Under the pieces are notes generated by a model. That model worked only from the letters and a program-made list of their open reading frames with translations, had not been told where the DNA came from and did no database searches. Positions 25,719 to 32,607 of a stretch of DNA of 64,000 nt are shown in pieces. Source of the DNA: JAFECT01 sp035551675 (GTDB lineage: Bacteria; Pseudomonadota; Alphaproteobacteria; Caulobacterales; Caulobacteraceae); contig DASZMV010000068.1 in the NCBI GenBank assembly GCA_035551675.1, positions 1 through 64,000 of the forward strand. The letters run 5' to 3'. The position numbers and the translations under genes are program-made. Every line of letters begins with the position of its first letter. Position 1 is the stretch's first letter.

Positions 25719-26557
25719 GGGCGCCCGCGATGAGAGCCCCCACGATGAGTACCAAGGTCATCACCCGCCTGCCCGCGCTCGTGCATCTGCCAAACCGGGA
25801 GGAAATGAAGCGCGCGCTGCGCCTCAGTTTCATCGTCACCCTCGGCTGCATGATATTTCCCGCGGTGGCGGCGGCCCAGGCGGTGAACCTCGACCTCGGC
25901 AACGGCACGGGCCTGACCCAGCGCGTGGTCCAGCTCATCGCGCTGGTGACGGTGCTCTCGCTCGCGCCCTCGATCGTGATCATGACCACCTCGTTCGTGC
26001 GCATCACGGTGGTGCTGTCGCTGTTGCGCACCGCGCTCGGCCTGCAGCAGTCGCCGCCCAACGCGGTGCTGGTGTCGCTGTCGCTGTTCCTGACCGCAGT
26101 GGTGATGGGCCCGACCTTCACCCAGTCCTATGACGCCGGCATCAAGCCGCTGCTCGACAAGAAGATGGAGTTGCCGCAAGCCTTCGGCGCCGCGTCACAG
26201 CCGGTGAAGGCGTTCATGCTGCACCAGGTCGACCGCGGCGACCTTGCGCTGTTCGTGCGCCTGGGCAAGGTGGCGCGGCCGCAGCACGCGATCGATCTGC
26301 CACTGCGCGTGGTGACGCCGGCCTTCATGATCTCGGAACTGAAACGCGCCTTCGAGATCGGATTTCTGTTGTTCGTGCCGTTCCTGGTCATCGACTTGGT
26401 GGTGGCGAGCGTCTTGATGAGCATGGGCATGATGATGCTCCCACCGGTGGTGGTCAGTTTGCCGTTCAAGCTCATCTTCTTCGTGCTGGTGGACGGCTGG
26501 CGACTGGTCGCCGGCTCGCTGGTGGAAAGTTTCCAGCACGGCGGCGGGGTGACGTAG
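25715..26557 (+). CDS. fliP: FliP, flagellar export gate protein
   Basis: 280 residues if started at the ATGA overlap with fliO. The family core is clear: MTTSFVRITVVLSLLRTALG, SLSLFLTAVVMGPTF, VVTPAFMISELKRAF and FLVIDLVVASVLMSMGMMML. The likely signal peptide, MKRALRLSFIVTLGCMIF ending AVAAAQ, begins at residue 31 (25805), where GGGAGG sits only 2 bases before the ATG. The first 30 codons include three near-copies of a 15-base unit, each carrying an ATG (25715, 25730, 25745). So the true start may be 25745 or 25805; coupling to fliO argues for 25715. Confidence 0.93.
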   Translation: MRAPAMRAPTMSTKVITRLPALVHLPNREEMKRALRLSFIVTLGCMIFPAVAAAQAVNLDLGNGTGLTQRVVQLIALVTVLSLAPSIVIMTTSFVRITVVLSLLRTALGLQQSPPNAVLVSLSLFLTAVVMGPTFTQSYDAGIKPLLDKKMELPQAFGAASQPVKAFMLHQVDRGDLALFVRLGKVARPQHAIDLPLRVVTPAFMISELKRAFEIGFLLFVPFLVIDLVVASVLMSMGMMMLPPVVVSLPFKLIFFVLVDGWRLVAGSLVESFQHGGGVT

Positions 26558-26574
26558 CGGGCGCCAGTTTCAAG

Positions 26575-26707
26575 GTCGCGTTCGCTGGGTCCTCGACAGC
26601 TCGGAGCTGACGCTCCTAGTCAAGGATGACGAAAGCATAAAAGGGATCGTCATCCTTGGCGACGCGCGGCTTTAGCCGCGTGGCGACGAGGACCCAGCAA
26701 GCGCGAC
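26575..26707. repeat. multi-hairpin intergenic palindromic element (133 bases)
   Basis: Outer arms 26575-26595 and 26687-26707 are inverted repeats with 19 of 21 bases matching (GCTGGGTCCTCG / CGAGGACCCAGC at their core). Inside lie three further hairpins: 26597-26609 (CAGCTCGGAGCTG), 26621-26630 with 26649-26658 (CAAGGATGAC / GTCATCCTTG) and 26665-26680 (CGCGGC-TTTA-GCCGCG). The element fills the gap between convergent fliP and the SnoaL-like gene. It looks like an interspersed REP/MITE-like element; copy number elsewhere cannot be seen here. Confidence 0.65.
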
Positions 26708-26722
26708 GTGAATAAAGCACAC

Positions 26723-27085
26723 TTACCGTATCGACCCCGGGTCGTAGTAAAACTGCTCGCGCACGATCTTGTCGCATTCCCACTGCTGGATCGACAGCTC
26801 ATCCATCCGCCTGGTCACGCCGTCCTGGCCGGTGATGTCGAACACCCAGTTGATCACCACGCGGTCGCCGTCCAGCAACCAGCGTCCGACCGGATGGGTC
26901 ACGATCTCCTTCATGCGCGCCAGCGCCGCCTTCTCATGCGCCACCAGGACGGCGCGGCCCTGGCGCGGCGGGTTGTGGTTCTCCTGCATGGAGGCGTTCT
27001 CGGCGTAGAAGTCCTCGATGGCCTCCGCGTGAGCGCCGCTGACCACCCGGCGGATGAAGGCTTCGACGACGGCGCGGTCGGGCAT
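26723..27085 (-). CDS. SnoaL-like/NTF2-fold protein
   Basis: 120 residues from the ATG at 27085 (AGGAG seven bases upstream). The frame runs on to 27226 but has no ribosome site there. MPDRAVVEAFIRRVVSGAHA, EAIEDFYAENASMQEN and VINWVFDITGQDG match the SnoaL-like polyketide cyclase/NTF2 fold, a small cone used by enzymes and binding proteins. Function unknown. It is divergent from the tiny ORF element at 27203-27375. Confidence 0.8.
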   Translation of the reverse strand: MPDRAVVEAFIRRVVSGAHAEAIEDFYAENASMQENHNPPRQGRAVLVAHEKAALARMKEIVTHPVGRWLLDGDRVVINWVFDITGQDGVTRRMDELSIQQWECDKIVREQFYYDPGSIR

Positions 27086-27202
27086 GGTGCGGCTCCTGGG
27101 CACGGCTGCGGAGAAAAATCGGCCTGCGGCGTCCTGTGACGCGCGAAGGGGCTTTATATCCGGCGCAAGGGCCCCTACCTTCGGCTTTGTCGTCAACGAA
27201 CT

Positions 27203-27214
27203 GAAAGGAGGTGA
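27203..27214 (+). promoter_or_regulatory. 12-base perfect Shine-Dalgarno of the tiny ORF
   Basis: GAAAGGAGGTGA is complementary over 12 bases to the conserved 3' end of 16S rRNA. Its core is 6 bases before the GTG at 27218. Eight of its bases (27207-27214) are also exactly complementary to TCACCTCC at 27295-27302, so the RNA can hide its own ribosome site. Confidence 0.75.
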
Positions 27215-27217
27215 CCA

Positions 27218-27286
27218 GTGTCTCATTGTCTCCAGCCGTCATCGGGTACCGTGACCTGGATCTCCGAGAACGAGGTTCAAGCCTAG
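27218..27286 (+). CDS. 22-residue small ORF with perfect ribosome site
   Basis: GTG start, TAG stop. The peptide is MSHCLQPSSGTVTWISENEV-QA (given in two pieces). It has the strongest ribosome site in the window, which is why I call it despite its size. No signal peptide or membrane helix. It stands alone between two outward- or opposite-facing genes, followed by an anti-SD mimic (27292-27302) and a terminator-like hairpin (27350-27375), so it looks like a complete short transcript of about 200 bases. It could be a leader-type or regulatory peptide, or the ORF may matter only for ribosome occupancy. I know no named homologue with certainty. Confidence 0.55.
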   Translation: MSHCLQPSSGTVTWISENEVQA

Positions 27287-27291
27287 GCTTC

Positions 27292-27302
27292 GGATCACCT
27301 CC
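27292..27302 (+). promoter_or_regulatory. 16S 3'-end mimic (anti-Shine-Dalgarno) after the tiny ORF
   Basis: GGATCACCTCC is identical to the 16S rRNA 3' end, with no rRNA gene around it. It starts 5 bases after the TAG of the tiny ORF and can pair over 8 bases with the ORF's own Shine-Dalgarno (27207-27214). A terminating ribosome would cover it. A second complement, CATTGTC (27224-27230) with GACAATG (27341-27347), crosses the first, so alternative folds or a pseudoknot are possible. Confidence 0.6.
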
Positions 27303-27349
27303 GAGCGCAAGCTATTGGTCGCGACGCCGATTGGCGGTCCGACAATGTG

Positions 27350-27375
27350 AAGGCCGCCCCGCAAGGGGCGGCCTT
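27350..27375. terminator. terminator-like hairpin after the tiny ORF
   Basis: AAGGCCGCCCC-GCAA-GGGGCGGCCTT is a perfect 11-base-pair stem with a GNRA-type loop. It is followed by CTGCATTTC, a weak U-run. It could serve the tiny ORF on the plus strand and the 436-residue gene ending at 27406 on the minus strand. Confidence 0.65.
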
Positions 27376-27405
27376 CTGCATTTCAACCTTCGGTCAGCGC
27401 CAGAG

Positions 27406-28716
27406 TCAGCGCATAGCCGAACCCCGGTCCATGCCCAGGATCATCGAGGTGGTGGACTTGAAGCGCACCTTGACGACGGTCTTCACATTCCACGCCGCCT
27501 TGGGGCTCGACGGCCGGGGCGGATCGGCGAAGTTCACCTCGTCGCCATAGGCGATCATCTGGAACATGCCGCCAAGGCCGAGCGCGCTCTCCACCTCTTC
27601 GGGAATGATGCATTCGGTGGTCTCGGGCCGCATCACCGCCTGTTCGGCGACCAGCCGGCGCACCTCCGACGGCGGCAGATAGTCGAGCAGCGGACCGAAG
27701 CTGTTGGCCTTCATGCTCGATGTCCACATCACCATGGTGTGGCCGTCGCCGCCGCCCTTTTGCGAATCCGCGCCCATCAGCATGGCGTAATAGCCCGTCG
27801 CGCCCGGCACCGCGTTCCACGTCACCTTCAACGCGCCGCCCGGCGTCGGATACTTGCTCGTGATGGTCAGCGGAGCCATGAAGTCGTGCTCCGGCCCCAG
27901 GTGGAACTTGATGTCGGGCGTATAGTCGCCGCGCACCATGTGATCGCCGGCGAGCGAAGCGTCCGCGGGGACGCGTTGGGTGTCGCGACGATTGGGCCAG
28001 TCGCCGTAGGTGGCGCTGCGGGACGAGGACGGCGGACGTTCCGGCTTCACCTCGATCATCGGCAGCTTGGGCAACTGGCCCTGGGCCATGGTGGCGAAGT
28101 CGAGGACGATCGGCGCCGCCGCGGCGTGTTCGCCGCAGCCCCAGTAGATGAGCATCTTGCCCTCGGGTTTGCGCATCTGGTCGGGCATCGAATAGTCGGC
28201 GTCCGCCTTCTGCGGCGCGGGCTGTTCCGGCGTCACCAGCGGCAGGCTCGGCCCCATGTTCATGCCGGTCGGAATCAGATGTTCCGCGGTCGGGTCGCCG
28301 GTCGGCTTAGCGATGGAGCCGAGCTGCAGAGTCAGCTGGCGGATCGGGGTCCCGCCGCCGCCCATGCGCGCCATATAGTCGTTGGCGCCGCCGCCGCCGT
28401 TGGCGTTACTGCCGGAGTCGTTCGAACCGCCGCCGCGATTGCCGAACAGGCCCGCGCCCGGGACCATCGAACTCGCCGCCGCGCCCAGCATGGAGCCCAG
28501 ACCGGGCCGCTTCGGCTTGGGCTGTTGTTGTTGCGGTTGTTGGTCCTGATCGCCTGAGCCCCGGCCGGACATGCCCGCGCCCATGCCGCCCATGCCGGTG
28601 CTGGTGGAGGCGCTGACCCAATAGGTCGCGACCGGTCCCGATTGCTGCGCCAGCGCCGGCGCCGCGAGCGCGCCGACGGCCGCGGCGGTGATGAAGAGAC
28701 TGCCCCTCGTCGCCAT
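27406..28716 (-). CDS. exported Gly/Gln-rich protein of unknown function (436 aa)
   Basis: Signal peptide MATRGSLFITAAAVGALAAP ending ALAQQ, with GGGAGG nine bases before the ATG. Residues about 40-120 are low-complexity (Gly, Gln, Asn, Met: GMGGMGAGMSGRGSGDQ). The rest is ordered: YWGCGEHAAAAPIVLDFA, then a beta-rich segment TPGGALKVTWNAVPGATGYY that resembles a fibronectin III-like strand pair, and a C-terminal domain with one Cys. I do not recognise a family; similar proteins occur in Caulobacterales as hypotheticals. It is a secreted or periplasmic protein. Confidence 0.75.
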   Translation of the reverse strand: MATRGSLFITAAAVGALAAPALAQQSGPVATYWVSASTSTGMGGMGAGMSGRGSGDQDQQPQQQQPKPKRPGLGSMLGAAASSMVPGAGLFGNRGGGSNDSGSNANGGGGANDYMARMGGGGTPIRQLTLQLGSIAKPTGDPTAEHLIPTGMNMGPSLPLVTPEQPAPQKADADYSMPDQMRKPEGKMLIYWGCGEHAAAAPIVLDFATMAQGQLPKLPMIEVKPERPPSSSRSATYGDWPNRRDTQRVPADASLAGDHMVRGDYTPDIKFHLGPEHDFMAPLTITSKYPTPGGALKVTWNAVPGATGYYAMLMGADSQKGGGDGHTMVMWTSSMKANSFGPLLDYLPPSEVRRLVAEQAVMRPETTECIIPEEVESALGLGGMFQMIAYGDEVNFADPPRPSSPKAAWNVKTVVKVRFKSTTSMILGMDRGSAMR

Positions 28717-28825
28717 AGCCCTGAACCTCCCTTGTCTGGAGTATTCAACCTACCACGAGGCGACGATTTTCGAAGCGTCAGAAAGCAAGGTTCGACGAAC
28801 GACAGTCGCCGAAGCTTTGCCGTTC

Positions 28826-29335
28826 TTACTTCTTCTTCGCGGGCTTTTCCGGCGCCTCGTCGGCGATCGCAGCGGACGGTTCGGCCCCGGCTTTTCCGCC
28901 GACCGCGCGGCCCGCGCCGTCGACGATGCGCGTGATCTGATAGGTCGCGACACGCCAGCCCTGCTGCGTCTTCATCAGGACGAGGGTGGGACGCGTGTGC
29001 ATCTCCACCGGCTTGCCGTCGCGCTCCATGGTCAGCTTCATGCGCAGGAACAGGACCGTCACCGTCTGCGAGAGCGGTTTCTGCTTCTCGATCCGGTACT
29101 CGACCTTGCTGCCCTTGTAAGGACCCGCGAACAGCGCCGCGTGCACCTTGGCGATGGCCTGCTGGCCCGCGCTGTGGCCGCCCATCAGGTCGATGAAGTC
29201 GGCCTGTTCGCCGAACACCGAGGCGAACGCCTGCGCGTTGCCCTTATTCCATGCGCCTTGCATGTGCCCCAGCAAGGCCGCGAACGGTTTCGCCGCGCCC
29301 GTCTGCGTGTCGCCCGTTACGATGACTTCGGTCAT
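28826..29335 (-). CDS. SgcJ/EcaC-type SnoaL-like protein
   Basis: 169 residues. FAALLGHMQGAWNKGNAQAF, ASVFGEQADFIDLMGGHSAG and VTVLFLRMKLTMERDGKP are typical of the SgcJ/EcaC branch of NTF2-fold proteins. The tail (AEPSAAIADEAPEKPAKKK) is a charged, probably disordered extension. The ATG overlaps the stop of the upstream isovaleryl-CoA dehydrogenase by 4 bases, so the two are co-translated. Function unknown; the family includes binding proteins and isomerase-like enzymes. Confidence 0.8.
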   Translation of the reverse strand: MTEVIVTGDTQTGAAKPFAALLGHMQGAWNKGNAQAFASVFGEQADFIDLMGGHSAGQQAIAKVHAALFAGPYKGSKVEYRIEKQKPLSQTVTVLFLRMKLTMERDGKPVEMHTRPTLVLMKTQQGWRVATYQITRIVDGAGRAVGGKAGAEPSAAIADEAPEKPAKKK

Positions 29336-30498
29336 GCCCCCAGTAACTCCCGTCCAATGAGGAAGCGCCGAATTTCGTTGGTTCCGGCGCCAATGTCATA
29401 AAGTTTCGCGTCACGCATGAAGCGCTCCACCGGCCACTCGCGCGTATAGCCGGCGCCGCCCAGCGCCTGGATCGCCTCGAGCCCGGTCTTCACCGCGTTC
29501 TCCGACGCCAAAAGGATCGCGCCCGCCGCGTCGAAGCGCGTGGTCTTGCCGGAGTCGCAGGCCTTGGCCACGGCATAGACGTAGGCGCGCGCCGAGTTCA
29601 GCGCGACGTACATGTCGGCGATCTTGGCCTGCATCAGTTGGAACGAGCCGATGGGCTTGCCGAACTGCTTGCGCTCCCGCGCATAGGGCAGCACCACGTC
29701 GAGACACGCCTGCATGATGCCGAGCGGCCCTGCCGCCAAGACGGTGCGTTCGTAGTCGAGACCCGACATGAGAACGCCGACGCCGCCGTTCTCGGGGCCC
29801 ATGACGTTTTCTTCCGGCACTTCGCAATCCTCGAACACCAGCTCGCCGGTGTCGGAGCCGCGCATGCCGAACTTGTCGAGCTTGCGTGAGACGGAATAGC
29901 CCTTGAAGCCCTTCTCGATCAGAAACGCGGTAATTCCGCGCGATCCAGCGTCCGGCGTCGTCTTGGCGTAGACCACCAGAGTGTCGGCGTGCGGCGCGTT
30001 GGTGATCCAGAACTTCGTGCCGTTCAGCACGTAGCGGTCGCCCCGCTTGTCGGCGCGCAGCGACATCGACACCACGTCCGAACCCGAGCCCGCCTCCGAC
30101 ATCGCTAGCGCGCCGACGTGTTCGCCGCTGATCAGCTTAGGCAGGTACTTGCGCTTCTGTTCGGGGCTCGCCCAGCGGCGGATCTGGTTGACGCAGAGGT
30201 TCGAATGCGCGCCGTAGCTCAGGCCGATCGAGGCCGAGGCGCGCGACACCTCCTCCATGGCGACGCAATGCTCGAGGTAGCCCAGGCCCAGGCCGCCGTA
30301 CTCCTCGTCCACCGTGATGCCGTGCAGGCCAAGCTCCCCCATCTCGGGCCACAGCTCGCGCGGGAAGGTGTTCGAGCGGTCGATCTCGTCCGCCATCGGC
30401 TGGATGCGGTCGTGGGCGTAGCGGGCGGTGGTCTCGCGGATCGCATCGGCGGTCTCGCCCAGGCCGAAATCGAAGTCGGGAAGCGCGTTGGGGATCAT
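29332..30498 (-). CDS. ivd: isovaleryl-CoA dehydrogenase
   Basis: 388 residues. An FAD-dependent acyl-CoA dehydrogenase that oxidises isovaleryl-CoA to 3-methylcrotonyl-CoA in leucine breakdown. The catalytic Glu250 lies in GLDYERTVLAAGPLG, the position specific for isovaleryl-CoA dehydrogenases; the medium-chain-type position near the C-terminus is Gly (IGAGTNEIRR). Other family marks are AMSEAGSGSDVVSM, KFWITNAPHADTLVVYAKT and YTREWPVERFMRDAK. It is the first gene of a pair with the SgcJ-like gene. The remaining liu genes are not adjacent. Confidence 0.93.
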   Translation of the reverse strand: MIPNALPDFDFGLGETADAIRETTARYAHDRIQPMADEIDRSNTFPRELWPEMGELGLHGITVDEEYGGLGLGYLEHCVAMEEVSRASASIGLSYGAHSNLCVNQIRRWASPEQKRKYLPKLISGEHVGALAMSEAGSGSDVVSMSLRADKRGDRYVLNGTKFWITNAPHADTLVVYAKTTPDAGSRGITAFLIEKGFKGYSVSRKLDKFGMRGSDTGELVFEDCEVPEENVMGPENGGVGVLMSGLDYERTVLAAGPLGIMQACLDVVLPYARERKQFGKPIGSFQLMQAKIADMYVALNSARAYVYAVAKACDSGKTTRFDAAGAILLASENAVKTGLEAIQALGGAGYTREWPVERFMRDAKLYDIGAGTNEIRRFLIGRELLGA

Positions 30499-30572
30499 GC
30501 CTTGGCCGATAGCACGGTCATTTCCGTGGGGCGAGCAAAGGTTAGCTCAGTTCCGCTCCCAGGCCTCGCCTC

Positions 30573-32258
30573 TCAGTCCTCGTCGCCGCCGACCCGCTTC
30601 AGCAGGAAGAAGACCGACACGGCCACGCAGCCGACGCCGATCAGGGCCAGGATCCAGGCGAAGATGGTCATGTCCCCGCCGGTGCGACCGCGCAAGAAGG
30701 CGGCGACGGCGCCGGCAAAGGCGACCAGGCCGATGACCGACATCAGGATGAAGGGCGCGCTGGAGCCGCGCTTGCCGTCGTCGGCCGGCGTGGCCTCGTG
30801 GCGCACGACGCGGGTGGGCTCGCCCCCCGCCCAGCCTTCCTGGAACAGGCTCGGATCGGCGGCGGCCTGCGGCGCGGTTTGCGTCATCGGCTCGGGACGG
30901 GCGACCGGCCACTCTTCCGGCGGATGGGTGAGGACCAGCGGTTCCGGGGGCGGCGCATGGGCCTGGGGCGCAGGTTGAAGCTCCGGCTGGACCACGGGCA
31001 TGGGCGCCGGGGCGACGGGAGTGGGGATCGACGGCGGCGGCGGCGGCTGGAACGACTGCGGTTCGGGCGCAAGGCTTCGCGCGATCTCATTCGCGGCCGT
31101 CGGCGCGACGTCCGGCCTTGGCTCGGGCTTGGCCTCGGCGGCCCGGTCTTCGTTGGCGGGCTTGGCCATGTTGCGGCCCAGCGCCGCGGCGGCCATGGGA
31201 CCGTAGATGCGGGCGTGGCTGACGGTCTCGGCGACCGAGCGCGACATAGGGGGGCTGCCCAGCTTGGGGGTCGGAGCCTGCGGCCAGAGCTTTACCGGTT
31301 GCTGGATCGGCTCCGGCGCGGCCGGCGGAGACATGGGGGCAAAGCCCGAGGCGGGATCCGCGGCAGCCTGGACCTGGGGCGCTGCGGGCGGCGCGGGATC
31401 AGGCGCGACCGCCACCGGAGGCGCAGGGTCCGGAACCGCCTCGGGCTCGGGTTCCGGTTGCGGCTCGACGTGCGGCGAGGGCTTGGGGCCTTCCGCGAAA
31501 TAGGAGATGGCGTCCGCCGACGGCATGCCGGCGTGTACCTGCGTATCGGAGACCGGCGCTTCGGAAGCCGGCTGCGGGGCCTGAAAGATGGCGATCTCGG
31601 CGGCGGCGAAGACGGCGGTGACGACGTTGGACGGGGCCTCGACGTCCGGCTCGGGCGCGGCCGGCGCGTCGGTGCGATGAAGTTCGGCGGCGGGACCCTC
31701 GAGCGGCGCGTCGGTTTCGACCGGGCGGCTGGTGGGCAGGACCTCGGGGGCGTCGATGTCGACGGTGGGACGGACCAGGACCGAGGGGATCGGCGTATGG
31801 CCCTCTAGCGGGGTCAGGAACAGGGCCTTTTCGGCGGTGCGGCGACGCACCAGGCCGTCGAGGACCAGCGGATCGCCCCCCACCTCGCCCTTGCGCCACA
31901 GGTCGATCTCGCAGGCGGCCTCGGTCAGCCGGCCCTCGTTGACGCGCTTCAGAACGTCGGAGCCGCGGAAGGCGTCGATGCCGACGTTGAAGACGAAGGC
32001 GCAGAGGGCGTCGAACTGGTTCTGGCTCAGCGGCGTGAAAACAAGGCCGTTCACCGCCTCGACCACCGGCATCAGGTCGAACAGCAAGAGCGCCTCGGCG
32101 TCCTGGCCCGAGACCTCCGCCCCCTCGCGGGCCGACTTGGTATGGCCGTAACCGATGGTCCAGCGGCCGTCGGGCAGGCGCGCGGCGGTCGGCCGGAAGC
32201 CTTCGAAAGCTTCGATCAGGGCCAGGCCCTGGCGGGAAACCTTCTGACGCGGACGCAT
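30573..32258 (-). CDS. GH24 lysozyme-domain protein with long Pro/Ala-rich middle and two C-terminal membrane helices
   Basis: 561 residues from the ATG at 32258. Residues about 1-150 are a phage-type lysozyme: LALIEAFEGFRPTAARLPDG with the catalytic Glu, then RWTIGYGHT, and DALCAFVFNVGIDAF. The rest of the cytoplasmic or periplasmic part (about 160-500) is Pro/Ala/Glu-rich and low in complexity. The end has two helices (ILMSVIGLVAFAGAVAAFL and AWILALIGVGCVAVSVFFLL). No N-terminal signal is visible, so topology is unusual. A CtrA-like box (32324-32338) lies upstream. It is not phage-linked: no other phage genes are near. Confidence 0.82.
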   Translation of the reverse strand: MRPRQKVSRQGLALIEAFEGFRPTAARLPDGRWTIGYGHTKSAREGAEVSGQDAEALLLFDLMPVVEAVNGLVFTPLSQNQFDALCAFVFNVGIDAFRGSDVLKRVNEGRLTEAACEIDLWRKGEVGGDPLVLDGLVRRRTAEKALFLTPLEGHTPIPSVLVRPTVDIDAPEVLPTSRPVETDAPLEGPAAELHRTDAPAAPEPDVEAPSNVVTAVFAAAEIAIFQAPQPASEAPVSDTQVHAGMPSADAISYFAEGPKPSPHVEPQPEPEPEAVPDPAPPVAVAPDPAPPAAPQVQAAADPASGFAPMSPPAAPEPIQQPVKLWPQAPTPKLGSPPMSRSVAETVSHARIYGPMAAAALGRNMAKPANEDRAAEAKPEPRPDVAPTAANEIARSLAPEPQSFQPPPPPSIPTPVAPAPMPVVQPELQPAPQAHAPPPEPLVLTHPPEEWPVARPEPMTQTAPQAAADPSLFQEGWAGGEPTRVVRHEATPADDGKRGSSAPFILMSVIGLVAFAGAVAAFLRGRTGGDMTIFAWILALIGVGCVAVSVFFLLKRVGGDED

Positions 32259-32323
32259 GCCCAGTGATCCAATACGACACGGGGCGCACAGGCCCCGCAG
32301 GCACGGGTGCAATGCCCGTACCG

Positions 32324-32338
32324 TTAGCAAGAGCTTAA
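32324..32338. promoter_or_regulatory. candidate CtrA box upstream of the lysozyme-domain gene
   Basis: TTAG-N7-TTAA fits the CtrA pattern TTAA-N7-TTAA with one mismatch. It lies 66-80 bases upstream of the minus-strand start at 32258, a normal distance for a CtrA-activated promoter. Confidence 0.45.
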
Positions 32339-32560
32339 CGCTGAGGTTCGCCTTCGGCGCAAGTCACAGGAAAGCGACGTTATTTGAGGAAGGGCGCCCG
32401 GTCCGAAAGGACCCGGCTTGCCGGAGCGCGTTTCGCGCTTCGTTCTTGCGCCGGCCGAGCAGGCTCCGCTGCGGGCGGCGGAACTGCATGCAAGGACCTT
32501 GGAGGACCTCCTGAAAATCAGAGGTCAGACAGCCGAAGCATCGTGGCGAGGCTTTCATTT

Positions 32561-32575
32561 TGACTTTCCAGTAAG
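32561..32575. promoter_or_regulatory. ACT-N4-AGT dyad, candidate TetR operator of the acyl-CoA ligase operon
   Basis: TGACTTTCCAGTAAG holds ACT-TTCC-AGT and the flank AGTAAG, the same outline as GGACTCATTAGTAAG upstream of the TonB receptor. It overlaps TTGACT (32560-32565), a -35-like element, 33 bases before the ATG at 32608. Its weaker spacer (TTCC rather than CATT) makes this the least certain of the four sites. Confidence 0.4.
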
Positions 32576-32607
32576 CTATGTTACGGTCAATTAGGAGCGG
32601 CGAAGCG

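Larger units (their letters stand above)
32259..32607. other. 349-base divergent intergenic region with hairpins and regulatory sites
   Basis: No gene seen. It holds a CtrA-like box (32324-32338), two hairpins, GGTCC-GAAA-GGACC (32400-32413) and AGCGCG-TTT-CGCGCT (32425-32439), and a TTGACT (-35-like) that overlaps an ACT-N4-AGT dyad (32561-32575). The hairpin-rich middle could belong to an untranslated leader or a small RNA, but no clear promoter and terminator frame it. Confidence 0.5.

Noticed and set aside
26723..27226. 167-residue version of the SnoaL-like protein
   Set aside because: The extra N-terminus has no ribosome site; the ATG at 27085 has AGGAG and matches the family start.
27292..27302. 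16S rRNA 3' end
   Set aside because: GGATCACCTCC equals the 16S end but the rest of 16S is absent; it is a mimic near a tiny ORF, not an rRNA gene.
30573..32258. Prophage
   Set aside because: The GH24 lysozyme domain is alone: no capsid, tail, integrase or holin genes nearby, and the protein has a long low-complexity region and membrane tail.
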